Source: an uncultured Kordiimonas sp.
GTDB lineage: Bacteria; Pseudomonadota; Alphaproteobacteria; Sphingomonadales; Kordiimonadaceae
Assembly: GCA_947492375.1 (NCBI GenBank)
Contig: CANLMI010000001.1
Location: 558,001 to 622,000, forward strand
Direction of reading: 5' to 3'
DNA length: 64,000 bases
Below, one piece after another: positions 55,345 through 64,000 of the stretch. The notes beneath the pieces are model-generated. The model was not told the origin of the DNA. It made no database searches and worked only from the letters and a program-made list of their open reading frames with translations. The first letter of the stretch is position 1. The number at the start of each line of letters is the position of its first letter. The position numbers and the translations under genes were made by a program.

Positions 55345-58300
55345 ATGTTATTGTCTGATGTTTCTGTAAAAAGGCCGGTTTTTGCTACGGTTCTGAGTTT
55401 GCTGTTAATTGCATTTGGCCTAATTTCATTTCAAGAATTATCCGTAAGAGAGTTGCCCGATGTAGACCCTCCGGTTGTCTCTATACAAACCAACTACCCC
55501 GGTGCAAATGCCGCGATTGTAGAAACTCGCATCACCCAAATTGTTGAAGGTAGTATCGCTGGTGTTCCCGGAATTAAATCGATTGATTCAACAAGTAGCG
55601 ATGGGCGTTCAAACGTTAATATTGAATTCACATTAGACCGCAATATTGATGCAGCGGCAAATGATGTACGTGACCGCGTTAGCCGGATTTTGAATAACTT
55701 GCCCGATGAAGTTGATCCGCCCGAAGTTTCAAAAGCAGACGGTGACACGCGGCCCATCATGTTCTTTGTTTTGACCAGCCCTGTTATGGACTTGTTGCAA
55801 CTTACAGACTTTGCTGAACGGAATATTGTTGACCGTGTATCTGTGGTTGATGGGGTTGCTGGCGTTCGTATTTTTGGCCGTCAACGGTATGCTATTAGAA
55901 TTCATCTTGACCGTCAGGCAATGGCTGCGCGCGGTGTTGCTGTTGCTGATATCGAGAGATCTCTGCGTGCAGAAAATATTGAATTACCGGCAGGCCGTAT
56001 TGAATCGATCAAACGCGACACGATCGTTCGAGTGAACCGGGAATATACCCAACCGGAAGAATTTACCGAAATTGTTATTCGTGAAGACGGTGATGGTAAT
56101 TTTGTTCGGTTAGGTGATGTTGGCCGGGTTGAACTTGGTGCTGAGCGCGAACAAACCCAATTTCGTGGTAACGGTATTCCCTTAATCGGTATTGGCATTG
56201 TAAAACAATCAACAGCAAATACCCTTTCAGTTGCACAAGGCGCAAAAGCGGAAATCGAAAAAATAAAGCAAACATTGCCCGAAAGTATGACGATTGAGAC
56301 CTCGTTTGACAGCTCAATTTTCATCGAAAAAGCGATTGATGAAGTCTATTATACACTTGCAATTGCAATGGGATTAGTGGTTCTAGTTCTGTATCTTTTC
56401 CTTGGTAATTTGAAAACAGTTCTGGTTCCGGCTGTTACCGTTCCTGTATGTATTATTGCAAGTTTTTGGGTTCTAAACTTGGCGGGTGTTAGTATTAATC
56501 TAATCACGCTTTTGGCTCTTGTTCTGGCAATAGGCTTGGTGGTTGATGATGCGATCGTTGTTCTTGAAAATATCTATCGTCGTGTTGAAGAAGGCGAGCC
56601 TGGATTAGTTGCCGCGTACCGGGGGGCCAAACAGGTTGGATTTGCTGTAGTCGCTACTACATTAGTTTTAATCGGTGTTTTCGTTCCGATTTCATTTCTT
56701 TCAGGAAATATCGGCCGCATTTTTGGCGAGCTTGCCGTAACAATGACTGCCGCTATCGCATTTTCCAGCCTTGTTGCACTTACTCTCAGCCCTATGATGT
56801 GTTCGCTCCTAGTAAGACGGCGGAATAAGAAACCGAAATTTTCTAAGAAACTGGATCAAGGGTTTTTAAGGCTTCAGAATGGATATGGAAGACTGTTGGA
56901 AGTCTGTATTAATAACAAGCTACTAATCACTATATGTTTCATGGTATTTTTTGTTCTCATTTATGGCATTCAGGCAAAAATCCCACAAGAATTGGCACCA
57001 ACAGAAGACAGAAGTAGCTTTATTTTGAGGGTTCAGGGCCCACAAGGAGCAAGCTTTGACTTTATGAGAGAGCAAGCGCTTATTGCTGAAAAACAGGTTC
57101 TGCCGCTTGTAGAGTCCGGTGAAGTACAGCGAGTGCTTTTGCGTGTCGATGGAAGTGGAGGGTTTGGATTTGTTATTCTTCCACCGTGGGAGGAGCGCGA
57201 ACGCTCTGCTGGTGAGATTGCTAGTGAATTGAGAGGTAAATTTTCACAGAATGTGCCGGGCATGCGCGTTATTCCGTTTCAGCGATCTGGCCTTGGGCAA
57301 AGAGGCGGCGGCTCGGAAGCATTTCAATTTGTTATTGGCGGTGACACATACGATGATTTAGGCCGTTATAAACAGGTTATGCTTGAAGAACTCAGAACAT
57401 ATCCCGGTCTTGTAAATGTTGATGCAGATTACAGAGAAACCCAGCCGCAGTTTAATGTTAAAATTGATCGTAAAAGAGCGTCAGACATTGGTGTTTCCAT
57501 TCAAACAATCGGTAGTACCCTTGAGACAATGATGGGGGGGCGCCGTGTTACGACATTTGAGCGCGGCGGTGAAGAGTATGATGTTATTCTGCAAGCAGAA
57601 AAAGAGGATCGCCAGCAACCGCTCGATATGACGAATATTCATGTAACGTCGAGTGTTACTGGTCAACTGATTCCATTGAGCAATTTGGTTTCTGTACAGG
57701 AAGCATCAGGCGCTGGAGCACTTCGTCGCTTTAACAGAGTACGCGCCCTTACCATTAGCGGTAATGTAGCACCTGGTTATACGCTTGGGCAGGTGATCGA
57801 GGATGTTGAGCAAATCGTTCGTGGTAACATTCCTGATGTAACAACTATTGATTATAAAGGGGCAACGCGTGAATTTTTGGAAGCAGGCGATGATATATAT
57901 TTTATTTTCGCTCTTGCTCTTGTGGTTGTCTTCCTGATTTTAGCGGCGCAATTTGAAAGTTTTGTTCATCCGTTTGTTATTATGTTGACTGTTCCGCTTG
58001 CGGTGTTTGGTGGCTTGCTCGGCCTTTATATATGGGGAAGTACGCTCAATATCTACAGCCAGCTAGGGATGATTATGTTAATCGGCCTTGCTGCAAAGAA
58101 TGGAATTCTTATTGTAGAGTTTGCAAACCAGCTGAGAGACGAAGGCAAGGATGTGCGTAGCGCCTTAATGGAGGCATCCAAAACCAGATTACGTCCAATT
58201 ATGATGACAGGTATATCCACTGCAATCGGAGCATTGCCTTTAATGCTTGCATCTGGTGCCGGATCAGCTAGCCGTCAGACAATTGGTGTTGTTGTGTTTG

Positions 58301-58449
58301 GCGGTGTGATTGTTGCGACATTCTTCACGCTGTTTATTGTGCCGGTTTTCTATGACATGTTGGCAAAATATACGAAATCACCGGGGCATGTGGCATCGCA
58401 ACTGGAAGATTTTGAAGAAAAAGAAAAAGCAGGAATTCCAGCGGAATAG
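55345..58449 (+). CDS. RND family (AcrB/MexF-like) efflux transporter
   Basis: The 1034-residue inner-membrane pump starts LLSDVSVKRPVFATVLSLLL, typical of HAE1 transporters. Twelve helices in two repeats flank two large periplasmic loops. The proton relay Asp pair in helix 4 is kept (AIGLVVDDAIVVLEN) and the second half has GLAAKNGILIVEFANQL. It exports hydrophobic compounds with proton antiport. No outer-membrane factor or regulator is in the operon, so a TolC-like channel elsewhere is needed. A terminator follows. Confidence 0.94.
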   Translation: MLLSDVSVKRPVFATVLSLLLIAFGLISFQELSVRELPDVDPPVVSIQTNYPGANAAIVETRITQIVEGSIAGVPGIKSIDSTSSDGRSNVNIEFTLDRNIDAAANDVRDRVSRILNNLPDEVDPPEVSKADGDTRPIMFFVLTSPVMDLLQLTDFAERNIVDRVSVVDGVAGVRIFGRQRYAIRIHLDRQAMAARGVAVADIERSLRAENIELPAGRIESIKRDTIVRVNREYTQPEEFTEIVIREDGDGNFVRLGDVGRVELGAEREQTQFRGNGIPLIGIGIVKQSTANTLSVAQGAKAEIEKIKQTLPESMTIETSFDSSIFIEKAIDEVYYTLAIAMGLVVLVLYLFLGNLKTVLVPAVTVPVCIIASFWVLNLAGVSINLITLLALVLAIGLVVDDAIVVLENIYRRVEEGEPGLVAAYRGAKQVGFAVVATTLVLIGVFVPISFLSGNIGRIFGELAVTMTAAIAFSSLVALTLSPMMCSLLVRRRNKKPKFSKKLDQGFLRLQNGYGRLLEVCINNKLLITICFMVFFVLIYGIQAKIPQELAPTEDRSSFILRVQGPQGASFDFMREQALIAEKQVLPLVESGEVQRVLLRVDGSGGFGFVILPPWEERERSAGEIASELRGKFSQNVPGMRVIPFQRSGLGQRGGGSEAFQFVIGGDTYDDLGRYKQVMLEELRTYPGLVNVDADYRETQPQFNVKIDRKRASDIGVSIQTIGSTLETMMGGRRVTTFERGGEEYDVILQAEKEDRQQPLDMTNIHVTSSVTGQLIPLSNLVSVQEASGAGALRRFNRVRALTISGNVAPGYTLGQVIEDVEQIVRGNIPDVTTIDYKGATREFLEAGDDIYFIFALALVVVFLILAAQFESFVHPFVIMLTVPLAVFGGLLGLYIWGSTLNIYSQLGMIMLIGLAAKNGILIVEFANQLRDEGKDVRSALMEASKTRLRPIMMTGISTAIGALPLMLASGAGSASRQTIGVVVFGGVIVATFFTLFIVPVFYDMLAKYTKSPGHVASQLEDFEEKEKAGIPAE

Positions 58450-58479
58450 CTGAGAAGGTTTCTATAATATCTAACTGAC

Positions 58480-58505
58480 AAAGGCCCTGAGTGTTCGGGG
58501 CCTTT
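58480..58505 (+). terminator. Rho-independent terminator after the RND operon
   Basis: AAAGGCCC (58480-58487) pairs with GGGCCTTT (58498-58505) around a 10-base loop and is followed by TTTCTC. It lies 31 bases after the transporter stop and just before the convergent threonine dehydratase stop at 58529, so it may serve both. Confidence 0.8.
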
Positions 58506-58528
58506 TTCTCTTAATTGAACGGTTAAGG

Positions 58529-59755
58529 TCAGACCGTTTGAGCAAATGAAACTGTAAAGCCGTCTCTCTCTAGGGCATTTAATAATTTGTTTGCATGGTC
58601 TTTGTCTTTGCTTTCTACCACAAGCTCCATTTCGGTCTGCTTTAACGATAGTGCGCCGAACTCTCTTTGGTGACGCATTTCAATAATATTGTTACCCACC
58701 TTGGCAACAATCTCCGTTACTTTGGCTAGGCTACCGGGTACATCAACCATAGAGATACGCAAGCGCGACAGGCGGCCATCCCGGGCCATGCCGCGCATGA
58801 TCGCGGATGCAAGTAAGCGGGAATCAATATTGCCACCTGTAAGAACAATGCCAACCTTCTTGCCCTTGAATTTTTCTGGATATTCTAGCAGAGCGGCTAG
58901 GCTGATAGCAGCAGCACCCTCGATTACTACTTTCTCGACTTCCATCATAAGGACGAGCGCAGACTCGATCCGGCGTTCGCTAACCACAAGAATATCATCG
59001 ACAAGACCTTTTACGATTTCCTGTGTTTTAGTGCCCGGTGTTTTAACCGCGATACCTTCGGCAATGGTTATATTCGAGCCTTCGAGGTTACTGCCATCCA
59101 TGGCTTCTTTCATAGAAGGGAAGGCCTCGGTTTGCAGGCCGACAATTTCAATATCGGGGTTGATGTCTTTGGCAATAGTAGCCATACCGGAAATCAATCC
59201 GCCACCGCCAATTGGTACGACAAGGGTATCGAGATCAGGGACATCTTCCAACATTTCAAGGCCAACAGTACCTTGGCCCGCGATGACTAGGGGGTCGTCA
59301 AATGGGTGTACGAAGGTGAGGGCTTTTTCTGTAGCTAGTTGCAGGGCAGCCGCGGTTGATTCTTCAAGCGTTGTTCCTGTCAGAACAACCTCGGCGCCTA
59401 ATTCTTCTGTTCGCTTCACCTTATTGAAAGGCGTGCCTTCTGGCATAACGATTGTCGCAGGAATGCCGAGCCTGCCTGCATGATAACTGACACCTTGTGC
59501 ATGATTGCCTGCTGACATGGCAATAATACCATTTGTTTCATTCTTGATCGCAAGCAACCGATTGAGCGCGCCGCGCTCTTTATAAGCGGCAGTAAACTGA
59601 AAGATTTCAAATTTCAGATAACATTCTGCGCCTGTGATATCGCTTAAGGTACGCGACATTGTCATCGGTGTTCGAGAGACCGACCCTTCAATATTTTTTG
59701 CGGCCTGCCGAACATCGTCAGGCGTTACAATCGTTTTGTTCTTTTCTACGAGCAC
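58529..59755 (-). CDS. Threonine ammonia-lyase (dehydratase) with C-terminal ACT domain
   Basis: This 408-residue PLP enzyme deaminates threonine (or serine) to 2-oxobutyrate. The PLP Lys59 sits in the unusual FTAAYKERGALN context (SFKxRGA in most relatives). SAGNHAQGV and PIGGGGLISG bind the substrate and the PLP phosphate. The last 75 residues form an ACT domain (VDVPGSLAKVTEIV), suggesting allosteric control. The start is GTG 59755 with a poor ribosome site. It is monocistronic. Biosynthetic (isoleucine) or catabolic use cannot be decided here. Confidence 0.88.
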   Translation of the reverse strand: MLVEKNKTIVTPDDVRQAAKNIEGSVSRTPMTMSRTLSDITGAECYLKFEIFQFTAAYKERGALNRLLAIKNETNGIIAMSAGNHAQGVSYHAGRLGIPATIVMPEGTPFNKVKRTEELGAEVVLTGTTLEESTAAALQLATEKALTFVHPFDDPLVIAGQGTVGLEMLEDVPDLDTLVVPIGGGGLISGMATIAKDINPDIEIVGLQTEAFPSMKEAMDGSNLEGSNITIAEGIAVKTPGTKTQEIVKGLVDDILVVSERRIESALVLMMEVEKVVIEGAAAISLAALLEYPEKFKGKKVGIVLTGGNIDSRLLASAIMRGMARDGRLSRLRISMVDVPGSLAKVTEIVAKVGNNIIEMRHQREFGALSLKQTEMELVVESKDKDHANKLLNALERDGFTVSFAQTV

Positions 59756-59885
59756 GATGTTACCAGAATAATATTATTACCAAAATTTATGCTTATTTGG
59801 CATATAAGAACCATATTGTCTATGTTTCATTTCATATATTATGTAGATATATAAAAATGAGTAATAATATTACTCTAGTGTTTTT

Positions 59886-60761
59886 CTATTTATAGTGTGC
59901 GTTTGCAAATTGGGTAATCGCATCTGCTGCTTCTTGTTCATGAAGCATTGGTGCGTGGCCTGCTTGTGGAACTGTAACACCGGATAAAAGTGAATATTCG
60001 TTTTCCATCCGTTCTAGGGTTGATTTCATTAAGAGATCGGATGTTTCGCCCCTGACGATCAAAACGGGAACAGTTTTAAGGCCTTCAAACACAGGCCACA
60101 TATCCGGCATGGATTGCTCGGCTGATACGCTATTGAAATTCTGTGTGATGGCAGGGTCGTAGTTAGACTTAATCTGATCATTTTCTTCAATATAGGTGAT
60201 ACGGGTAAACCATTTCCAGTCATCGGTATTGAAATATGGGAAGATATGGTTTGCTGTTTTTTCAACATACTTTTCCGCGTCTTCCCATGTTCGTAATTCT
60301 GGTGTGGTTCCGATATTATTCTGAATACGTTTTATGCCTTCGGGGTCAACTTCCGGGCCGATATCATTAATAACCGCAGATTTGATTACACCGGGTTTGG
60401 CTGCCTGCATAAGAATAGTCATCAACCCGCCCATGGACGTACCAATTGCATGAACGCTGTCTAAACCAAGGTGGGCAATCAATTCGAGTGCATCGGTTAC
60501 ATAGCTGCCGGGGTGATAACGGGTTGGGTCACTATCCCACTCTGAGAGGCCTCGGCCGAGCTTGTCGAGACAGATAACGCGGCACCGATCCATCAGGCTT
60601 TCTGCAACATGGATAAAATCTTTCGAGGTGCGGGTTAGCCCCGGCATACATAGTACGACAGGCGCATTATCATTTGCAGTATTGTAATCACGGTAATGCA
60701 GTTTTAACCCGTCGCTGTTGGTGAAATATTCATGAGTAAAGCTGGATGAACTATTCGACAT
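59886..60761 (-). CDS. Alpha/beta hydrolase
   Basis: This 291-residue alpha/beta hydrolase has a nucleophile elbow AIGTSMGGLM with Ser109, an oxyanion-region LCMPGLTRTSKDF, a likely catalytic Asp in VRGETSDLL, and His in QAGHAPMLHE near the C-terminus. Similar proteins cleave esters, lactones or epoxide-like bonds. It lies 17 bases downstream of the DoxX gene on the same strand and is likely co-transcribed. The substrate is unknown. Confidence 0.85.
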   Translation of the reverse strand: MSNSSSSFTHEYFTNSDGLKLHYRDYNTANDNAPVVLCMPGLTRTSKDFIHVAESLMDRCRVICLDKLGRGLSEWDSDPTRYHPGSYVTDALELIAHLGLDSVHAIGTSMGGLMTILMQAAKPGVIKSAVINDIGPEVDPEGIKRIQNNIGTTPELRTWEDAEKYVEKTANHIFPYFNTDDWKWFTRITYIEENDQIKSNYDPAITQNFNSVSAEQSMPDMWPVFEGLKTVPVLIVRGETSDLLMKSTLERMENEYSLLSGVTVPQAGHAPMLHEQEAADAITQFANAHYK

Positions 60762-60777
60762 AAATCTATATTCCTGA

Positions 60778-61182
60778 TTATGATTTTTCTAACACTCGGG
60801 TGTCGTCAGATTTGAAGGCTAGGGTTACAAGGCTTGCAAAAAAGAGGGTGGTTGACGGAAAAAATGTTACCTTTTGTTCACTCGCAATATAAAAGCCGAA
60901 CGGATCGATAATATAAGGGGCGATTGCTGCCAAGCCGACAAGGTAGATGACAGCCTGCAAAGGGTAACTGTATTTTCTGAATAATCCCAGAACAACACAT
61001 ATACCTACCACAATTTCGAGAATGCCAAGGCCGTAGTTTGCAAGGTCACCGTTGATAACACCGTCATAATATTTATTCGAGACACCGATCGCTTTGTCTT
61101 TGGCGGCAACTTTTATGACGCCCCAAATGATCAGATAAAGGCCAGTGGAGGCGCGTAGAAGTAATAAAGACCAGGCTTTCAT
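60778..61182 (-). CDS. DoxX/DoxD-like small membrane protein
   Basis: This 134-residue protein has four hydrophobic helices (about 5-22, 45-65, 70-92 and 105-125), and the LLLLRASTGLYLIIWGVIKV and LGILEIVVGICVVLGLF blocks are typical of the DoxX family. DoxX-like proteins sit in the inner membrane and are linked to quinone or thiosulfate redox in a few cases; the function here is unknown. It is the first gene of a two-gene unit with the alpha/beta hydrolase. Confidence 0.75.
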   Translation of the reverse strand: MKAWSLLLLRASTGLYLIIWGVIKVAAKDKAIGVSNKYYDGVINGDLANYGLGILEIVVGICVVLGLFRKYSYPLQAVIYLVGLAAIAPYIIDPFGFYIASEQKVTFFPSTTLFFASLVTLAFKSDDTRVLEKS

Positions 61183-61359
61183 GATTTTCCCCTAAACCCA
61201 ACTTAATCTTATTAATTAATTTGAACCCTATGGTTTCAACGATGAGGCGTCAATTGTTTAACATAGTTGTGATTTTGCTGATTTTGGTCTAAACACAGCG
61301 CAAATTTGAAAACAGTGTTTTCTGATCATATTCGGAAACAAATTACAGAAGGTGAACCA

Positions 61360-62946
61360 GTGGCTTCCCTCAATGAGCAAATCGATAGACGGCGTACTTT
61401 TGCGATCATTTCGCACCCAGATGCCGGTAAAACAACCCTGACAGAGAAACTGCTTTTATTTGGTGGTGCGATCCAGATGGCAGGAGAGGTTAAAGCGCGC
61501 GGTGATCGTAGGCGTGCACGCTCTGACTGGATGAAGGTGGAGCAGGAACGTGGTATCTCGGTTGCGTCTTCTGTGATGACATTTGATTATGAAGGCAGAA
61601 CCTTTAACCTTTTGGATACGCCGGGCCACGAAGACTTCTCTGAAGATACCTATCGGACGTTATCAGCCGTTGATAGTGCTGTGATGGTGCTTGATGCCGC
61701 CAAAGGTATCGAGACACAAACCCGTAAACTGTTTGAGGTTTGCCGACTTCGTGACATGCCAATCACAACGTTCATTAACAAAATGGACCGCGAAACCAAA
61801 GATCCATTTGAATTGTTGGATGAGGTCGAACAGACGCTTGCCCTTGATGTCTCACCCGCCAGTTGGCCGATTGGTATGGGCCGTAACTTTCTTGGCTGTT
61901 ATGATCTTATTCATGACCAACTTATTCTGTTTGACCGCGGTAAGGGGGATGCGCTTTCTGAAGGCGTAAAATGCTCAGGCCTTGATGACCCCAAGCTTGA
62001 TGAGCTATTGCCTGATTACGCGATAGAGAAGCTGCGTGAAGATGTTGAAATGGTACGTGCACTGTGCCCGGAATTTGATCTTCAAGCGTATCTTGAAGGA
62101 ACGATGACACCAGTGTTTTTTGGTTCTGCGATCAATAATTTTGGTGTGCAGGAGTTATTGGAAGGTGTTGGCACATTTGCACCGAAACCACGTGTTGGTA
62201 AGGCACTGGAACGTGAGGTTGAACCGCTTGAGCCCAAATTGACAGCGCTCGTTTTTAAAATTCAGGCGAACATGGATCCCAAACACCGGGACCGTATTGC
62301 CTTTGTAAGGCTTGTCTCGGGTAAGTTTAAAAAAGGCATCAAGTTAAAGCATGTGCGCAGTGGTAAAACGATGGCGGTTCATAACGCGCAGCTTTTCCTT
62401 GCGCAAGACCGTGAGATTGCCGAAGAAGCGTTTGCAGGTGATATTATTGGTATACCCAACCATGGGAACTTGAGAATTGGTGATACATTGACGGAAGGTG
62501 AAGAAATCCGTTTCACGGGTGTGCCGTCATTTGCGCCTGAAATTCTACAGAAAGTACGTTCAGAAGACCCAATGAAAGCCAAGCATTTGGGCCGTGCGCT
62601 CGGACAACTTGCAGAAGAGGGTGCTGCACGGGTATTTAAACCAAACCTTGGTAGTGATTGGGTTGTGGGTGTAGTGGGGCCACTACAGTTTGATGTTTTG
62701 GCCGACCGGATCAGAACGGAATATCAAATTCCGGCGAACTTTGAACCGACTGCCCTGATGACGGCGGAGTGGATCGAAGGTGATGCGCGTGAAGTGAAGC
62801 AATTTTCTGATCAGAACCGGGCGTCTATGGCACTCGATCATGCAGGTGCACCGGTTTATCTTGCCCGCAATAACTGGCACCTTGATAAAGCCAAGGATGA
62901 CTTCCCAAGTCTTCGCTTTCTCAAGACAAAAGAGGAAGTTGCCTAA
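61360..62946 (+). CDS. prfC: Peptide chain release factor 3
   Basis: RF3 is the ribosome-associated GTPase that recycles RF1/RF2. GTP-binding motifs are seen in order: SHPDAGKTTLTE (G1), RGISVASS (G2), DTPGHEDFSED (G3) and NKMDR (G4), followed by the FVRLVSGKFKKGIKLKHVRS domain 2 block. The GTG at 61360 behind AGAAGG gives 528 residues, matching the 529 of E. coli RF3; a TTG at 61306 would add 18 residues that are not family-like. It overlaps the convergent neighbour by 4 bases. Confidence 0.95.
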   Translation: MASLNEQIDRRRTFAIISHPDAGKTTLTEKLLLFGGAIQMAGEVKARGDRRRARSDWMKVEQERGISVASSVMTFDYEGRTFNLLDTPGHEDFSEDTYRTLSAVDSAVMVLDAAKGIETQTRKLFEVCRLRDMPITTFINKMDRETKDPFELLDEVEQTLALDVSPASWPIGMGRNFLGCYDLIHDQLILFDRGKGDALSEGVKCSGLDDPKLDELLPDYAIEKLREDVEMVRALCPEFDLQAYLEGTMTPVFFGSAINNFGVQELLEGVGTFAPKPRVGKALEREVEPLEPKLTALVFKIQANMDPKHRDRIAFVRLVSGKFKKGIKLKHVRSGKTMAVHNAQLFLAQDREIAEEAFAGDIIGIPNHGNLRIGDTLTEGEEIRFTGVPSFAPEILQKVRSEDPMKAKHLGRALGQLAEEGAARVFKPNLGSDWVVGVVGPLQFDVLADRIRTEYQIPANFEPTALMTAEWIEGDAREVKQFSDQNRASMALDHAGAPVYLARNNWHLDKAKDDFPSLRFLKTKEEVA

Positions 62947-63851
62947 TTGGAAAATAGAGCAAAAGGGTGTGGGCGTAAATTGCCATAAAGTGCTAGTCGT
63001 TCACGCCCTTTTTCTGCAAAGCCCCTTTTGTGAAAACCAAATGTATCAGCGATTACAAGAGTGTTTTCTGGGACTGTAATTGATTTTGGCTTTGTGAGGC
63101 CTATATCCTTGAGGTCATCCTCCTTGATACGAAATGAGCCGTCTTTTTCCTGACAAGGTTTATCAAGAACCGATAGAGCCTTTTTGTATTCCCATTTTCT
63201 GCGGTATTTATTTAACTTATGGCTATATGGAACATAGGTAAATGGCCCATCATCAATGGTGACAGGGCGCAGAAAATACCAGAATTTCATGCTGCTGAAA
63301 AATGTGTCCCGGTGAATATCTTTTTGTAAATCTTCAGCAGTATTTTCACCCCCTTGGACGGTAAGATAAATCCAGAGTGAGGATGGTTTGTGGGCCCGAC
63401 CTGTAATGGTTTTTGAGTATGCGTTTAACCTTTTATCATGGCTGAGGGCATGAATGTTTGGCATCAAAGCGCTATCAATATTTATGAAACGATTAAGTGT
63501 ACTGCCATCAAACCGGTCAAAACCCCAAGGGTATATATGTTTAGCACCAAACCCGGCTTTCTTTCGTTCTGGTATCGGCGTTTCAAGTTTTGAGCGTAGT
63601 ATTGCCTGTTCGGCTTCTTTCTTAATTGCATCAAATAGAGCTGTTTCGAGAAAATCATGAACGGATAAAAAGCCTTGCTCTCTAAGCATTTTGCAGTGCG
63701 GATGATTAGAAATACCAGATTGCATGTATCTAATTTGATTGCAGAGGTTTGCCAATTGTATCCGGAAAGTATGCAGGCCTATTTTATTGAGCTGTTTGTT
63801 GCCAACCCATTTGTCATCAAAATTTTTTTCGCGGCTAAAAAGTGAAACCAT
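62943..63851 (-). CDS. Phytanoyl-CoA dioxygenase (PhyH)-like 2-oxoglutarate/Fe(II) oxygenase
   Basis: This 302-residue protein has a jelly-roll oxygenase core in its second half. The facial triad is His180 and Asp182 (IHRDTFF) and His274 (GFHKRG), with Arg284 placed to hold 2-oxoglutarate. DDGPFTYVPYSHK matches the PhyH block before the second ligand. The N-terminal 100 residues are not recognised. Many such proteins hydroxylate small molecules or lipids; the substrate is unknown. The 3' end overlaps prfC by 4 bases in convergent orientation. Confidence 0.65.
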   Translation of the reverse strand: MVSLFSREKNFDDKWVGNKQLNKIGLHTFRIQLANLCNQIRYMQSGISNHPHCKMLREQGFLSVHDFLETALFDAIKKEAEQAILRSKLETPIPERKKAGFGAKHIYPWGFDRFDGSTLNRFINIDSALMPNIHALSHDKRLNAYSKTITGRAHKPSSLWIYLTVQGGENTAEDLQKDIHRDTFFSSMKFWYFLRPVTIDDGPFTYVPYSHKLNKYRRKWEYKKALSVLDKPCQEKDGSFRIKEDDLKDIGLTKPKSITVPENTLVIADTFGFHKRGFAEKGRERLALYGNLRPHPFALFSN

Positions 63852-63951
63852 AGTCTTAAACGCCGTTATTGCCCTTGATTAAGAAACTTATAAAAGCAAA
63901 CAGGCCATTATGCTATGTTAGATTTTGTAGGGAAGGTTAATGGAGGATTTT

Positions 63952-64000
63952 ATGGCCGACGAAAATCAAGGCAGAATAACGGGACTGGGTGGTGTTTTTG
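63952..64000 (+). CDS. VOC family protein (5' end only, cut by window edge)
   Basis: An ATG at 63952 behind GGAGG opens 16 codons reading MADENQGRITGLGGVF to the edge. The ITGLGGVF start is like bacterial VOC/glyoxalase-like proteins that begin with a metal-binding beta strand. An in-frame-independent upstream ATG at 63941 is less well spaced. Only the N-terminus is visible, so the family call is tentative. Confidence 0.4.
   Translation, partial: MADENQGRITGLGGVF

Noticed and set aside
58689-59483. 264-residue open frame antisense to threonine dehydratase
   Set aside because: It is the complement of a well-conserved gene, rich in Ser/Pro/Thr from codon bias, without ribosome site.
1-64000. 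tRNA, rRNA, insertion sequences, integrases or prophage genes
   Set aside because: None recognised on reading both strands and the intergenic spacers; a covariance-model scan (tRNAscan-SE, Infernal/Rfam) would be decisive for small RNAs.

Overview
The window reads as chromosomal DNA of a Gram-negative, aerobic, heterotrophic alphaproteobacterium with moderate to low GC. The supporting traits are the PAS_5-type single-domain proteins, a PEP-CTERM protein of the PEPxxW type, an Lrp/alanine dehydrogenase pair, a complete leucine-degradation gene set and many SDR and acyl-CoA dehydrogenase genes. A marine Kordiimonadales-like lineage would fit, but that placement is inference. No rRNA, tRNA, CRISPR, insertion sequence or prophage was recognised. 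Coding density is high and most genes lie in short-spaced operons.

Layout. 1-2.2 kb: the 5' part of a YihY/BrkB membrane protein, an 11-bp tandem repeat, a CbpA/DnaJ-type co-chaperone and pdxH. 2.3-8.8 kb: a co-directional catabolic operon (coniferyl-type aldehyde dehydrogenase, Fe-alcohol dehydrogenase, hot-dog thioesterase, two SDRs, an APH-fold acyl-CoA kinase-like protein, an isonitrile-hydratase-like DJ-1 protein). It meets tesB, a class II aldolase-fold protein and a MATE exporter on the other strand. 12.4-22.4 kb: an acyl-CoA degradation operon (a two-subunit acyl-CoA dehydrogenase, an acyl-CoA ligase, an ACAD10/11-like dehydrogenase, SDR, MaoC hydratase, MFE-2-like SDR, thiolase), a terminator, then a quinone oxidoreductase. 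22.5-26.7 kb: a PEP-CTERM protein, a subclass B3 metallo-beta-lactamase whose start codon lies inside a perfect hairpin, and a giant TPR protein made of 14 near-identical 120-bp repeats. 26.9-35.6 kb: patatin, FadD-like ligase, SDR, hybrid histidine kinase, DUF885 peptidase-like protein, two tandem PAS_5 proteins. 35.7-40.5 kb: cysteine synthase, Lrp regulator divergent from alanine dehydrogenase, asparaginase, EAL phosphodiesterase.

40.5-45.8 kb: phenylalanine/tyrosine degradation. A MarR regulator is divergent from hpd, followed by a VOC metalloprotein, fumarylacetoacetase, maleylacetoacetate isomerase and phenylalanine hydroxylase. No cupin-type homogentisate dioxygenase is present. A frameshifted antibiotic-biosynthesis-monooxygenase (ABM) gene and a strong bidirectional terminator follow. 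46-53 kb (minus strand): leucine degradation (leucine dehydrogenase, isovaleryl-CoA dehydrogenase, both methylcrotonyl-CoA carboxylase subunits, methylglutaconyl-CoA hydratase), divergent from a LysR regulator. 54-58.5 kb: an RND efflux pump (membrane fusion protein plus transporter). 58.5-64 kb: threonine dehydratase with an ACT domain, alpha/beta hydrolase, DoxX protein, prfC, a PhyH-like dioxygenase and the start of another VOC gene.

Together the genes describe a cell that burns amino acids (Phe, Tyr, Leu, Ala, Asn, Thr) and unusual acyl chains to acetyl-CoA. The most useful leads are: the APH-fold protein and the ACAD10/11-type dehydrogenase encoded separately; the missing homogentisate-dioxygenase step with a metal-ligand-complete VOC gene in the operon; two perfect operator palindromes in divergent promoters; the recently amplified TPR gene; the hairpin on the beta-lactamase start; and the single-base frameshift in the ABM gene.
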